From assembly GCA_024734495.1 (NCBI GenBank), contig JALMQS010000089.1:4172118-4236117 (forward strand): a stretch of 64,000 nt of DNA, written 5' to 3'. Both the position numbers and the translations under genes were made by a program. Each line of letters begins with the position of its first letter. Within the stretch, counting starts at the first letter, position 1. The DNA is from Forficula auricularia. Its lineage: Eukaryota > Arthropoda > Insecta > Dermaptera > Forficulidae. Below are positions 45,087 through 54,305 of the stretch, piece after piece. The notes beneath the pieces were generated by a model. It worked only from the letters and a program-made list of their open reading frames with translations, had not been told where the DNA came from and did no database searches.

Positions 45087-45121
45087 CTGATGATGAAGAC
45101 CAAGTCTTCGAAACTATAGTC
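45087..45121 (+). ncRNA. Hammerhead-like motif, subfamily A
   Basis: CTGATGA, perfect helix II GAAGAC/GTCTTC with CAA loop, GAAAC-TATA-GTC. Sits ~65 bp upstream of an oppositely oriented X motif remnant (45188). Confidence 0.65.
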
Positions 45122-45239
45122 TCAAACAAATAAATAATATATATACAGATATATCATCTTGATATATATGTGTATATGTTTATTTGCATCAAGCAGAGGA
45201 CAACCTCTTTGTTTCTCTTTGTGAATCTGTGGACCACTA

Positions 45240-45404
45240 GAAAGCTAGAAATGCAAAAACTAGGTGCGGGGTGGGGATCGATGTGCGGGGTGCAGTTGTG
45301 AAGATCTGGGGGTGGGGCGAGGGGTCCAGGGGGCGTGTACTATATATATTTGTATTTTTTTTATTTGGTTTCCGTTCATCGGTCGGTGGCTCCAGGTACT
45401 AGAC
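45240..45404 (+). mobile_element. Helitron-like 3' end fragment
   Basis: Has the G-rich patch, ACTATATATATTTGTATTTT and a decayed hairpin followed by GGCTCCAGGTACTAG. Here alone the terminus reads CTAG, the canonical Helitron CTRR. Confidence 0.5.
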
Positions 45405-45493
45405 ATTATAATGCTATAATAGCTATTAATAATGCTATACGGCAAATACTTATTTTTTTTTTGTGAATATAACTTTTTCTTGTTTGCGACAGA

Positions 45494-45609
45494 TGCCGGG
45501 GATTCCCTGTATTGTTGCTTTGGATTACCGCCGAGTCAACTACGGTCTAATCTCTCAATCCGCTCCTCCTTGATATCCATTACTCTCGAGCAGGATAATC
45601 ACGTCTAAA
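45494..45609 (+). CDS. Candidate 3'-terminal exon, unknown protein
   Basis: Follows a T-rich tract ending TTGTTTGCGACAG. In one phase it reads AGDSLYCCFGLPPSQLRSNL and SIRSSLISITLEQDNHV, then TAA. It lies at the left edge of a roughly 650-bp non-repetitive stretch with no similarity to other parts of the window, which is unusual here. No family recognised; the short length makes chance plausible. Confidence 0.25.
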
Positions 45610-46200
45610 TAATCCAACCAAACCGATTCCTATAGAAAACACAAAAAATCATCGTTCTTTTTTTTTCTATTTAGAAATTATCTTCCCCATTCCAGTGGAA
45701 AATGTTGATAATAGGAATTAACGCACCCTCCCCCCCTGAGGCCAATACACACCCCTAGTTTATTCATTTAATGGTTCTAGAATGATAATGAAATCAATAA
45801 ATAGATTTGAACCTCTCGCGCCCCTGCGGCCCTTGCTGAAAATAGATTGGGATTAACAAGGTTGGGGGTGAGAAGAAAGGGCGGGAGGGCCCCTGGATAG
45901 TTTTGATTTATGCCCGGGGTCTATAATGGTGCATGGTCCATGGTTCATGGTTGATGGTTAATGGTTAATGGTGGTGGGCTCCTCAGATAACAAACATGTC
46001 CTCCCTTCCGGACCAATAGGATTAGGCAAATGGGCGATTTTTCTCTTTTTGCGCCCAACCGACCGAGAGAGGGACAGAGACAGAGAACAAAGGCACAAAT
46101 TGAAATGCATAACGATTGCAACCCCCTCACCCCCCACCACCCAAATAGTTATTTTGGGCAAAATAATTTTTGCCTAGTTGAATAGAAATTAAACCTAGTT
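45610..46200. other. Single-copy stretch right of the candidate exon
   Basis: No match to the repeat families. Contains CATGGTCCATGGTTCATGG, GGTTGATGGTTAATGG simple repeats and a GACCGAGAGAGGGACAGAGA patch. No frame supported. Confidence 0.35.
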
Positions 46201-46347
46201 GCCTGAAATAACTATTTGTCTACGAAATATTGTAATTATTAATTGAATGTAATGGAAGGCAGCCCAGAGGTAGTGAGGAAAGAAAAAATTAACACATATA
46301 AAATAAAGTGTAATTTATCGGAATCCTTCCTCCTTTCCTTTCAAACC

Positions 46348-46380
46348 GACATTTCGGAGGATTTTTCCCTCCTTCTTCAG
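46348..46380 (-). ncRNA. Hammerhead-like motif, subfamily B2, left palindrome arm
   Basis: Reversed: CTGAAGA, GGAGG/CCTCC helix II, GAAATGTC. One substitution (C to T) in the ACGT helix III relative to the right arm. Confidence 0.6.
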
Positions 46381-46464
46381 GGTTTCAAAGGGTCAATGAA
46401 TGAAACAAATAAAATGTTTCCTTCTTCTCTCCACAGTAGTCTGAAGAAGGAAACATTTTATTTT

Positions 46465-46862
46465 TTTTTTTTTTTTTTATAATGATACTGATACAAGAAG
46501 AAGTTGCACCAAGAAGGTACAATCTCTGTAGTCCGTGTTGGACCCTTGTAACGTGAAGATAAGGGGAGATTTAGTGATTGGGTAGAAGTCGAAGGTATCT
46601 GTGGATGCTGGTCTTGAAAGATTGAAGGTCATAAGTTGCTGGAAAGACGGTCGGGGGAAGAGAGTTCCAGTCTCTAGATGTCATGGGGATAAATGAATTG
46701 GCGAATGCGTTTGTTCGATTAGTATCCAGTTTGGTGTTGAGTTTTAGAAAATCGTGTATTTCGCGCAAATGAAGCCCTTGGTGGGATTATCGATTTAATT
46801 TCGTCAGAACAAAAGCCATGGTAGTATCTATAAAAAAGGGAAAGGGCGGAGACAGATCTACG
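46465..46862 (-). pseudogene. 5'-truncated non-LTR retrotransposon inside a palindrome
   Basis: The minus strand reads HRRSVSALSLFYRYYHGFCS, DEIKSIIPPRASFARNTRFS and, after a frameshift, RTNAFANSFIPMTSRDWNSL, PPTVFPATYDLQSFKTSIHR. This is the terminal 'RRR..L.LFYRY ... SF.PRT.RLWNSLP...FP' block of jockey/CR1-like LINEs. About 90 bp of 3' UTR follows, then an A tail (the T run at 46461-46479 on the plus strand). It sits between the two arms of a hammerhead-bearing inverted repeat (46243-46405 and 46868-47033). Confidence 0.78.
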
Positions 46863-46884
46863 ATGGGCTGTTTCATTCATTGAC

Positions 46885-46939
46885 CCTTTGAAACCCTGAA
46901 GAAGGAGGGAAAAATCCTCCGAAACGTCGGTTTGAAAGG
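46885..46939 (+). ncRNA. Hammerhead-like motif, subfamily B2, with long helix I
   Basis: Core 46896-46928: CTGAAGA, GGAGG/CCTCC helix II, GAAACGTC. Helix I is the best in the window: CCTTTGAAACC (46885-46895) against GGTTTGAAAGG (46929-46939), 10 of 11 pairs, directly abutting the core on both sides exactly as a type I hammerhead requires. Cleavage would follow GTC. Confidence 0.72.
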
Positions 46940-47187
46940 AAAGGAGGAAGGATTCCAATAAATTACACTTTATTTTATATGTGTTAATTTTTTCTTTCCT
47001 CACTACCTCTGGGCTGCCTTCCATTACTTTCAATTAAAATTTCTACCAGTCCGTCTCTCCAGAGAAAATTTCGTTGCATTGTAATTATTATTTCATTATT
47101 CGTGTCCATGATTAATAATTAAAGGAATCGTAGGGAGTTGGACAAGACTTTAAATTAATTGAAAAGTTTTGTTGTTTTGCCGAGAGT

Positions 47188-47235
47188 AGCAGAGTTGTTG
47201 ATTCACAAAGAGAAACAAAGAGGTTGTCCTCTGCT
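47188..47235 (+). ncRNA. X motif copy in a palindrome
   Basis: Identical to the 44.9-kb motif from AGCAGAG to CTCTGCT. It faces a truncated minus copy at 47388-47432, the two arms sharing CATCTTGATATATATGTG and TTTATTTGTTTG around a centre at ~47312. Confidence 0.5.
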
Positions 47236-47462
47236 TGATGCAAATAAACATATACACATATATATCAAGATGATATATATCTGTATATATATATTATTTA
47301 TTTGTTTGTTTGATCAAACAAACAAATAAATAATATATATACAGATATATCATCTTGATATATATGTGTATATGTTTATTTGCATCAAGCAGAGGACAAC
47401 CTCTTTTGTTTCTCTTTGTGACTTTAAATTAAATTAAATACAAGTTTTGATTAAATATGCCA

Positions 47463-47494
47463 TACGTTTCGTTGCTGTTTTGCAACTTCTTCAG
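47463..47494 (-). ncRNA. Hammerhead-like motif, subfamily B3
   Basis: Reversed: CTGAAGA, helix II GTTGC/GCAAC, GAAACGTA (triplet GTA), then TGGC pairing with GCCA just before the core (4-bp helix I). Diverged copies lie at ~47767 (minus; GATAC) and ~47874 (plus; GTGAAGA). Confidence 0.62.
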
Positions 47495-48692
47495 TGGCTC
47501 ATTTATTAAACTTATTTGTCAGGATTTTTTACTACGAGAAAAAACATTTCAAACAGTATTCTTTTTTCTATCACAATTCATTCAATTCATCAACTAACAT
47601 AAAATATAAACCTTTTAAACAAATTAATTGTTTTTTGTCAAAAAACTAAAAGAATCAAATTAAACAAAGACATTTTTTTAATTTATTTTAAGACAATTAA
47701 AGGAATCGTAGGGAGTTGGACAAAACTTTAAATTAAATTAAATACAAGTTTTGATTAAATATGCCATACGTATCGTTGCTGTTTTGCAACTTCTTCAGTG
47801 GCTGATAGAAAAAAGAATACTGTTTGAAATGTTTTTTCTCAGTAAGTGACAAATAAGTTTAATAAATGAGCCAGTGAAGAAGTTGCAAAACAGCAACGAA
47901 ACGTATGGCATATTTAATCAAAACTTGTATTTAATTTAATTTGAAGTCTTGTCCAACTCCCTACGATTCCTTTAATTGTAATTATTACTCGATGTTTATT
48001 GGAAAGTTGGTAACTTTTCAGACTGATTTGTGTTTAACACATTAAGTGAAACCTACCAAGTATTTTTTATCCAATAATTTAAAAAAATGTTTCACCAAGT
48101 ACCAACACCAATTCCTTAAAAACTATTGAAATTAGACGACTCGGAAAAGCTATTTCTGACATTTTAATAATAATACTTCACCTATTCTATAAAAGAGAAA
48201 GAGGAAATTTAAAAATCAGGCAACTTTATTTAAAAGTCTTTAAAATCAAGATTATTACATAAATACGCCTTATATTATTTATGATCTAGTTAGAAAATTG
48301 ATAATAAATTAATATCTTAAACTATTAAATGAGCAATTCTTGTATATCAGTGGCGGTTGGTGACTTTTCAACCAGGGGATGATGTCCAAAAAAAAGTACC
48401 CTTCATTTTTTGAAATTTTATTTTAATCTTGACTTTTTTTATACAAATTTCATCGAATACGGCATCATTTTCGTTATTTTTCAAATTTACCATTGGATTT
48501 TTAAAAAATATATTTTAGGACCTTCGCCCCAAACGGATACTGCTTTTTGTGAGTGAGTGTAGGAGGCAGAAAGTAAATCTTGTGACTTAAACTCCCCAGT
48601 ACTTGAGATGGAAATCGACCATCTTCCTCCTAGAATAAACCTTAAATTTCTCCTAATTCTATTGCTATAAACAAGTTATGACTTGTCTAGAG

Positions 48693-49838
48693 CAAGGGTT
48701 CCCGAACCGGTGGTACGCGTGAACGTTTCAGGTGGTACGCGTGAGTGATGTGAGCAACATGCTATTAATAGCTTCTGTACTCTTATTGTTCACTTGAAAG
48801 CCCTTCAAAAAAGCTTTAAGAATTATTTCTCTGAAGATTATTCAAAAGAAGGGACAAAATGAAGATGGAAAACGACATAATAGATAGAATAGAAAGGAAG
48901 AGATTAATTTGGTACGGACACCTCAAAAGAATGCCGGAAGATAGGTGGCCTCATAAAATATGGACCTGGATGCCCACGGAAAGACGGAGGAGAAGAGGAA
49001 GACCGAGACGAACGTGGAAGCAGGGAGTAGATGAGGCAATGACCAGTAGGCAACTACAAGAGCAAGACATTCTGGATAGAGAGAATTGGCGTGTTGGATG
49101 CGGAAAACGGCGCATGCTGTAGAACAAACCGCTTTATTATTATTATTATTCAAAAGTGGACTGGATCAGAAAACCTTTTTCAAGAACCTCACCAAATGAA
49201 TTGGAACTAAAAGAAAGTTTTATCGATCTTACAGAAGATAGTTCCATGAAAGATTATTTTAAAGAGAAATATTTAATTAACTTCTGGATCGGATGTAAAA
49301 CTGTAGTACCCTTTGATCTTCCGGCAAGGTACTGGTATTTTTGATGCCATTTGTTACGAGTTACCATTGTGAGAGTGGATAAAAAATAAATATGGAAGCA
49401 GAATAAGTGTTGAAGAGGACTTAAGAGTGAAGATAAGTTCCATTACTCCTAATGTTGATATTTTAATAACAGGCAAACAACAACAAGTTTGGCACTAAAA
49501 AACAATAAAAGTATATTTTGTATGATGATTAATTTTTTGCTGAGTTTGTACTAATTTTTTATTTGTATGTTTTTAGACCTATGGGTAATAAATAAAACTG
49601 TAAATTATAATAATACCATTAAATCTTTTTATTTCTCCTTTATTATAAGCATGTTATAAATAAACAAATATCTAACTATTAAATATGAAGTTTTCTCAGA
49701 AATTTAATTGAAAAAGCCTTTGAACACTTTTAGAAGAGTAAATATTATACGTTTATTAAAATATTTAGGTCTGGTGGTACGGCAAAATTTCTCAAAAAGT
49801 CAAGTGGTACGCAGGTGCAAAAAGGTTGAGAACCCCTG
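48693..49838 (+). mobile_element. hAT element (ZBED5-like), deleted, with 8-bp TSD
   Basis: The terminal repeats CAAGGGTTCCCGAACC and, inverted, CAGGGGTTCTCAACCT are the 'CAGxGGTTCTCAACC' type of hAT transposons. Perfect 8-bp duplications GTCTAGAG flank it (48685-48692, 49839-49846). Inside, it reads LKALQKSFKNYFSEDYSK, then (after the LINE) WIRKPFSRTSPNELELKESF, DYFKEKYLINFWIGC, MPFVTSYHCESG, then a ~50-bp deletion, then ISVEEDLRVKISSITPN. This is the hAT C-terminal dimerisation region seen in ZBED5/SCAND3-like proteins. The catalytic N-terminal two thirds are absent, so it is non-autonomous. It inserted into an older unrecognised sequence that resumes at 49847. Confidence 0.88.
48849..49144 (+). 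mobile_element. Short LINE 3' fragment inserted in a hAT element, 12-bp TSD
   Basis: Reads IIDRIERKRLIWYGHLKRMP, then RRRRRGRPRRTWKQGVDEAM and LDRENWRVGCGKRRML, the C-terminal end of a non-LTR element's reverse-transcriptase protein. The 3' end is a (TTA)n tail. ATTATTCAAAAG at 48837-48848 is repeated at 49145-49156, and removing the insert rejoins the hAT reading frame (YFSEDYSK / VDWIRKPFS). The insertion is therefore defined to the base. Confidence 0.85.
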
Positions 49839-49846
49839 GTCTAGAG

Positions 49847-50520
49847 AGCACTCTTAGTTATTTCCGATCATATATATTGAGAGCTGTTAGAAATGGATTA
49901 GTCCAAAAATTCCCGAATAATCTTTATTTATTCCTTTTTGTATTATTTCTATTTTAATAACAATTTTTATTCTAGTAAAACTTGTCTGAGCTTGTCTTTG
50001 ACATGCTTGAACTGGAAGATATATCTACCAGGCAGGGAGTTCAAACCTTCTACCAGCGCCCTTTTAGGGAAAATCCTTCATTTTAATAGCCCCTTGAAAC
50101 TATGCAACAATTTTATTTCATTTCGGGAACCAATATACATACTTTTCAAAACAAAAAATGTGCATGAGCGACGACGCCGACGTGATTTTTTTTAATTTTA
50201 AAACCCACTAATAGACTGTGTGTTTTCTATAATTTTTCGAAATACTATTTCATAAAGTCTTTCACTTGGAAACCGATGGCACAGGGCATATGCCTTGATC
50301 CGTTTGGAGAGGTGAATCGTAGGGCTAGCTATGTTCGTTCGATAGGGATTCTTTTTTCAGCAGGGGCACATTCATTCTTGAATTTTACGATGTATTTCAA
50401 TGATTGATAGACTATGATTTAACTTTCCAAAATTCCAACCGATTCAAATTCTCCTCTTCTTAGTTCATTTCTAAATTAGGTGGATTGCGTAGGGTGAGAG
50501 GAGAGATTTGGATTTGGTAT
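49847..50520. other. Continuation of the sequence split by the hAT element, unassigned
   Basis: 48350-48692 and 49847 onward were contiguous before the hAT insertion. No recognised family; a plus frame at 49938-50195 is without motif. Confidence 0.35.
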
Positions 50521-50524
50521 TTTT

Positions 50525-51570
50525 TTCATAGTCAAATTGTGCTCAAATGGGCCCCTATGGGGAAAGTGTTGGGGAAGTTCTTATTTTTTGTATATATATG
50601 TTTTTCGGGGCACTGAATTCAAATCTGAGGTCTCCCACCAAAATTTCGTGACGCAACATTGTAGAAAATGGAAAACAGGGTGAAAGTTTCCATTTGACCA
50701 TGAAGGAGCACGTTTTCGACAAAGACCACTCTATAAATTTTTAAACTAGAATAAATTTGCTACAATTGAAACAAAGTTTCATTTTAATTGGATAAATGAT
50801 AATCCGTGTAGCGATGAAGTTGAAGTTTTGAAAAAGTGCAATTTTTCCCTCATAAAATGAAAACCACTGATCCGAGAAACTTAATTTCTAACTCATTCTC
50901 TAGAAAATTTTGTTGACTTGAACCTTTACTTGGACCACTATTTTGATAAAACTCTTACATTTATAGATATCCAGCATTTTCTATGACGCTTTTGACGATT
51001 GGGATCATATCCTATTCGGAAAATGTAGGATATCTATAAATCTAAGAGTTAAATAAAAAAAGTGGTCCAAGTAAACGTTCAAGTCAACAAAATTTTCTAG
51101 AGAATAGGATAGAAATCAAGTTTCTATGATGAGTGCTTTTAATTTTATGGAGGAAAAACTGCGCTTTTTTGCAAAAAATTGCAGTTTTTTTTTAAACTTC
51201 AACCTTATTACGGCACGGGTTACGAGTAATTAATTATGATGAAACTTTGTTTTAATTGTAACAAATTTAATTTAGTTTAAAAATGTATAGAATGGTCTTT
51301 GTCGAAAACGTGCTCCTTAATGGAAAAAAATCGACAAAAGTGCGAGTTTTTGGGATATTCAAAAGTGATCGGGTGGAGGGGGAGGAGGGGGCTGTTTTTT
51401 GACCTCCATAAAAAATCGAACTACTGGGCCAATTTTGCATTTTTTTTAATTGACGCGAAATTTTGTCTTCTTTAATTTACTATAAGACGGTTATTTACAA
51501 AATATGGACCACTTTCGAGTTATAAGCGAAAAACTAAAAAAAGGAACTTTAAAACCACCCTCCCCCTCCT
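50525..51570. repeat. Foldback family F, copy 3
   Basis: Starts AGTCAAATTGTGCTCAAATG. Mirror arms around ~50990 carry GGACCACTATTTTGATAAAA and AAAAAAGTGGTCCAAGTAAA, ACTGATCCGAGAAACTT and its reverse. Confidence 0.6.
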
Positions 51571-51689
51571 CGAGCTCAAACCCCACTCTCTGGGACTTTT
51601 GACACATATTATTCCAAGTCTAAGGGAAACGTTTAAGATCATTTCCAAAACTTTTCTTTTTGTCTAATTTAACTGGTATTGGTAGTTCA

Positions 51690-51990
51690 TGGAGGCGACT
51701 GTGGGTCAGTGGATAGAGTGTCGGGTCGCTGACTCGAAGTAAGCTGGTTCTAGACTGAGTCTCGGCAGATCAGATATTTGCAGTCGCCTCCTCTTGGAAA
51801 GCAATGGCAACCTACCAAGAGTAGAATTGCCTAGTAACCTCTCCAAAGCTAGCCGTTCGGAACCGGTGTTAAAAAGTAGGTTCGTATATCTGTGTAATAA
51901 CAGCTAAACACACTCAGCACAGGTATATGTGGAGAGGAGCCGAAACGTCAGGGAGACCTGATATGGCACTTAAAAGAAGGTAGTTATTAA
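51690..51990 (+). mobile_element. Second tRNA-derived SINE family
   Basis: A box A-like GTGGGTCAGTGGATAGAGTG (51701-51720) and a box B-like GGTTCTAGACTG (51746-51757) head a ~300-bp repeat-like unit ending GGCACTTAAAAGAAGGTAG. Sequence differs from the other SINE beyond the tRNA-like part. No clear target duplication found. A tRNA pseudogene alone is excluded by the long conserved-looking body. Confidence 0.6.
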
Positions 51991-52534
51991 AATAAGGAGA
52001 TTTAAATTATTATTTTAAAACCCATTGCCCCTGGAGTCGGGCTCCGTAACTGGTAATTTAATAACTCGGCTTGATATTCTCTGGGTCTTTAGGATCTATA
52101 AGCCCAGTCCGTCTACTGTTAAATTGGCCACGGTGAGATATCAGATTTCTTCCCATTTATCGTTGAAAAAAAAATAAACTGAGGGCATTAGTAGATTTTT
52201 ACTTAATTTTAAATTAAAACATTTTTTTAAGGCTAAAATGTACAAAAATTCAAAAATCACCTAAAAATTGATAATTTAGGGCCCACTCACATTGTCATTA
52301 TAAATTGTAATAAATTAAAAAAAAATTTAGTCTAATTCCATACAGAATCTCTTCAATAACTCGTTAACTTTGTTTGCCGCCACATACGACCCAGGGGATC
52401 AATTATCTACCCGAATAATACATCTAGGATACGGTGGCTTAAATTTTATACTGTATATTTGAGTAATAATTTGAAAGTTTATATTGGGAAAATAAGGACA
52501 AGTTTTTTATGTGTGACTTTTTTATTTATCCACC

Positions 52535-52565
52535 AACGTTTCGTCTACTTTGCCGACTTCTTCAG
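52535..52565 (-). ncRNA. Hammerhead-like motif, subfamily B, left arm of the 52.8-kb palindrome
   Basis: Reversed: CTGAAGA, AGTCGGCAAAGTAGAC, GAAACGTT. One mismatch in helix II compared with the right arm. Confidence 0.58.
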
Positions 52566-53089
52566 GGCTTCAATAGTCATGTCACACATTCGTCTAAATT
52601 TTCTTATTACCTTCGTTACCATTGAAGGCCATCAGAATACAATTTTCAAAAGATATTTAGCACATTCACAAAAAACACAATTTTTCTCTTTATAATAACA
52701 ACCTTATCAATACAAAACAGAACAGAAATCACTTCTTATAAAAATAGAATAGAATACTTTTCTTTTTATCCCTATATACAAAAATCTCAACCTCGAATAA
52801 ATCAAACTTATACATTACATTAATACATAATTAATGTAATGTATAAGTTTGATTTATTCGAGGTTGAGATTTTTGTATATAGGGATAAAAAGAAAAGTAT
52901 TCTATTCTATTTTTATAAGAAGTGATTTCTGTTCTGTTTTGTATTGATAAGGTTGTTATTATAAAGAGAAAAATTGTGTTTTTTGTGAATGTGCCAAATA
53001 TCTTTTGAAAATTGTATTCTGATGGCCTTCAATGGTAACGAAGGTAATAAGAAAATTTAGACCAATGTGTGACATGACTATTTGAAGCC

Positions 53090-53120
53090 CTGAAGAAGTC
53101 GGCAAAGTCGACGAAACGTT
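53090..53120 (+). ncRNA. Hammerhead-like motif, subfamily B, right arm of the 52.8-kb palindrome
   Basis: CTGAAGA, helix II GTCGGC/GTCGAC (one G.T), GAAACGTT, GG opposite CC. Helix II is a compensated variant of the 41.0-kb GTCAAC/GTTGAC. Confidence 0.62.
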
Positions 53121-53189
53121 GGTGGATAAATAAAAAAGTCACACATAAAAAACTTGTCCTTATTTTCCCAATATAAACTTTCAAATTAT

Positions 53190-54018
53190 AAATTAAATTA
53201 TGGACGGAAATGATAATAATTTGAGTAATATTGCATAAAATTGCATATTTGAAGGATTTTTTGTCAAATATTGCCTATTTCACGCCAAATACAGATTTTT
53301 TAAAAGTAAATGCTCGGAGAAAGAATAAAATAAAGTAAAAAAAAATAAGAAATAAATATATAAAGTTCTTTTAAATTTGCCCCCATTAGATCTGAGGATG
53401 TGGAGGGCTCCTTTTCGTCGTATAAATCAATTTTAAGTGACTGTAGACATAATAACCTGAAGATAATTTAGAAAAATACTTCTAAACATAAATTATTCGC
53501 AATTACAATCAAATTTTAATTATTTTTGAGATCCTTTGTTAATTATTATTATTATTATTTTTTAATGGCCTTCTGTAACTAATATAAAAATATTAAAATC
53601 TTGTAAATATACAAAAATAAAAGCAATACAATACAATCGTGTCTATTAAATAAAACTACCCCCCCCCCCCGTATTTTTTTGATCACATCTTTTTGAAACA
53701 TTATTATAATTATTATGTTGATTTTATTCAAGAGCACCTGATATTTCTTTGAGTTTAAAGATTTTTCAATATATTAAATATAATGAGAAATTTGTGAAAT
53801 TTTTTACTCAATAAAAGTACCTACATATTTGGTGTCTATAGCTTAATTTATCATTTTACCATATTCCTTTCATAGCACTCCTTCAAATATATAGTTTTTG
53901 TCTTCAATTTTAATTTTTTAGTGCATAAAAAAATTTATTTTCCCTATTTTTACTACATATATTTCCATATTTCAACGTATTCTGCATATTACTTGCATAT
54001 TTCAGCCTTTTTAACTGC
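53190..54018. other. AT-rich, nothing firmly assigned
   Basis: TTGCATATTT-type motifs at both ends (53230-53262, 53980-54026) may be termini of another element. Confidence 0.3.
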
Positions 54019-54026
54019 ATATTTTG

Positions 54027-54297
54027 CATGCACGGATCTAGGGGGGGACCGCCCCCCCCCCCCCCCCCCCAAAGCATTGTAGATCAACATTTTTTATATG
54101 TTTATTTAATTTTTATTTTTTTATTTTTATATAACAAAATATAAATTTTATAAATTGAAGAAAATAAAGTTCTATGTGGGGTCTCCCCCCCCCCCTCCCG
54201 CTTGGACAATTCGGTCGCGACACATCAAAAGTAGATCTTATATACCGGCGACCGCCCCCCCCCCCCCCCCCAAATCAGAGGTCTGGATCCGCGCCTG
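54027..54297. mobile_element. Small hAT-type MITE with C-rich core, 8-bp TSD
   Basis: Imperfect termini CATGCACGGATCTAG and, inverted, CAGGCGCGGATCCAG are flanked by ATATTTTG at 54019-54026 and 54298-54305 (perfect 8 bp). The interior holds long C homopolymers (54050-54070, 54186-54198, 54254-54271) and no coding sequence. Confidence 0.75.
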
Positions 54298-54305
54298 ATA
54301 TTTTG

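Larger units (their letters stand above)
46243..47033. repeat. Inverted repeat with hammerhead B2 in each arm around a LINE fragment
   Basis: Arms 46243-46405 and 46868-47033 (ATGGAAGGCAGCCCAGAGGT and its reverse near the ends) flank the minus-strand LINE fragment and a small hairpin at 46410-46462. Confidence 0.82.
47130..47975. repeat. Multi-copy inverted repeat cluster with hammerhead B3 and X
   Basis: AGGAATCGTAGGGAGTTGGA occurs at 47123, again at 47700 and reversed near 47955. ATACAAGTTTTGATTAAATA is repeated at 47440, 47740 and reversed at 47910. The cluster includes an X-motif palindrome (47160-47430). Confidence 0.75.
52466..53188. repeat. Large near-perfect palindrome, arms ~358 bp, 7-bp centre
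   Basis: Left arm 52466-52823 and right arm 52831-53188 differ at only a handful of positions. Each carries one hammerhead-like motif, TGGGAAAATAAGGACAAG near the outer end and TATAGGGATAAAAAGAAAAG near the centre. The low divergence suggests recent origin or gene conversion between arms. Confidence 0.9.

Noticed and set aside
45945..46177. Three overlapping frames of 61-69 residues on both strands
   Set aside because: Mutually exclusive, no start context or domain, lie over simple repeats.
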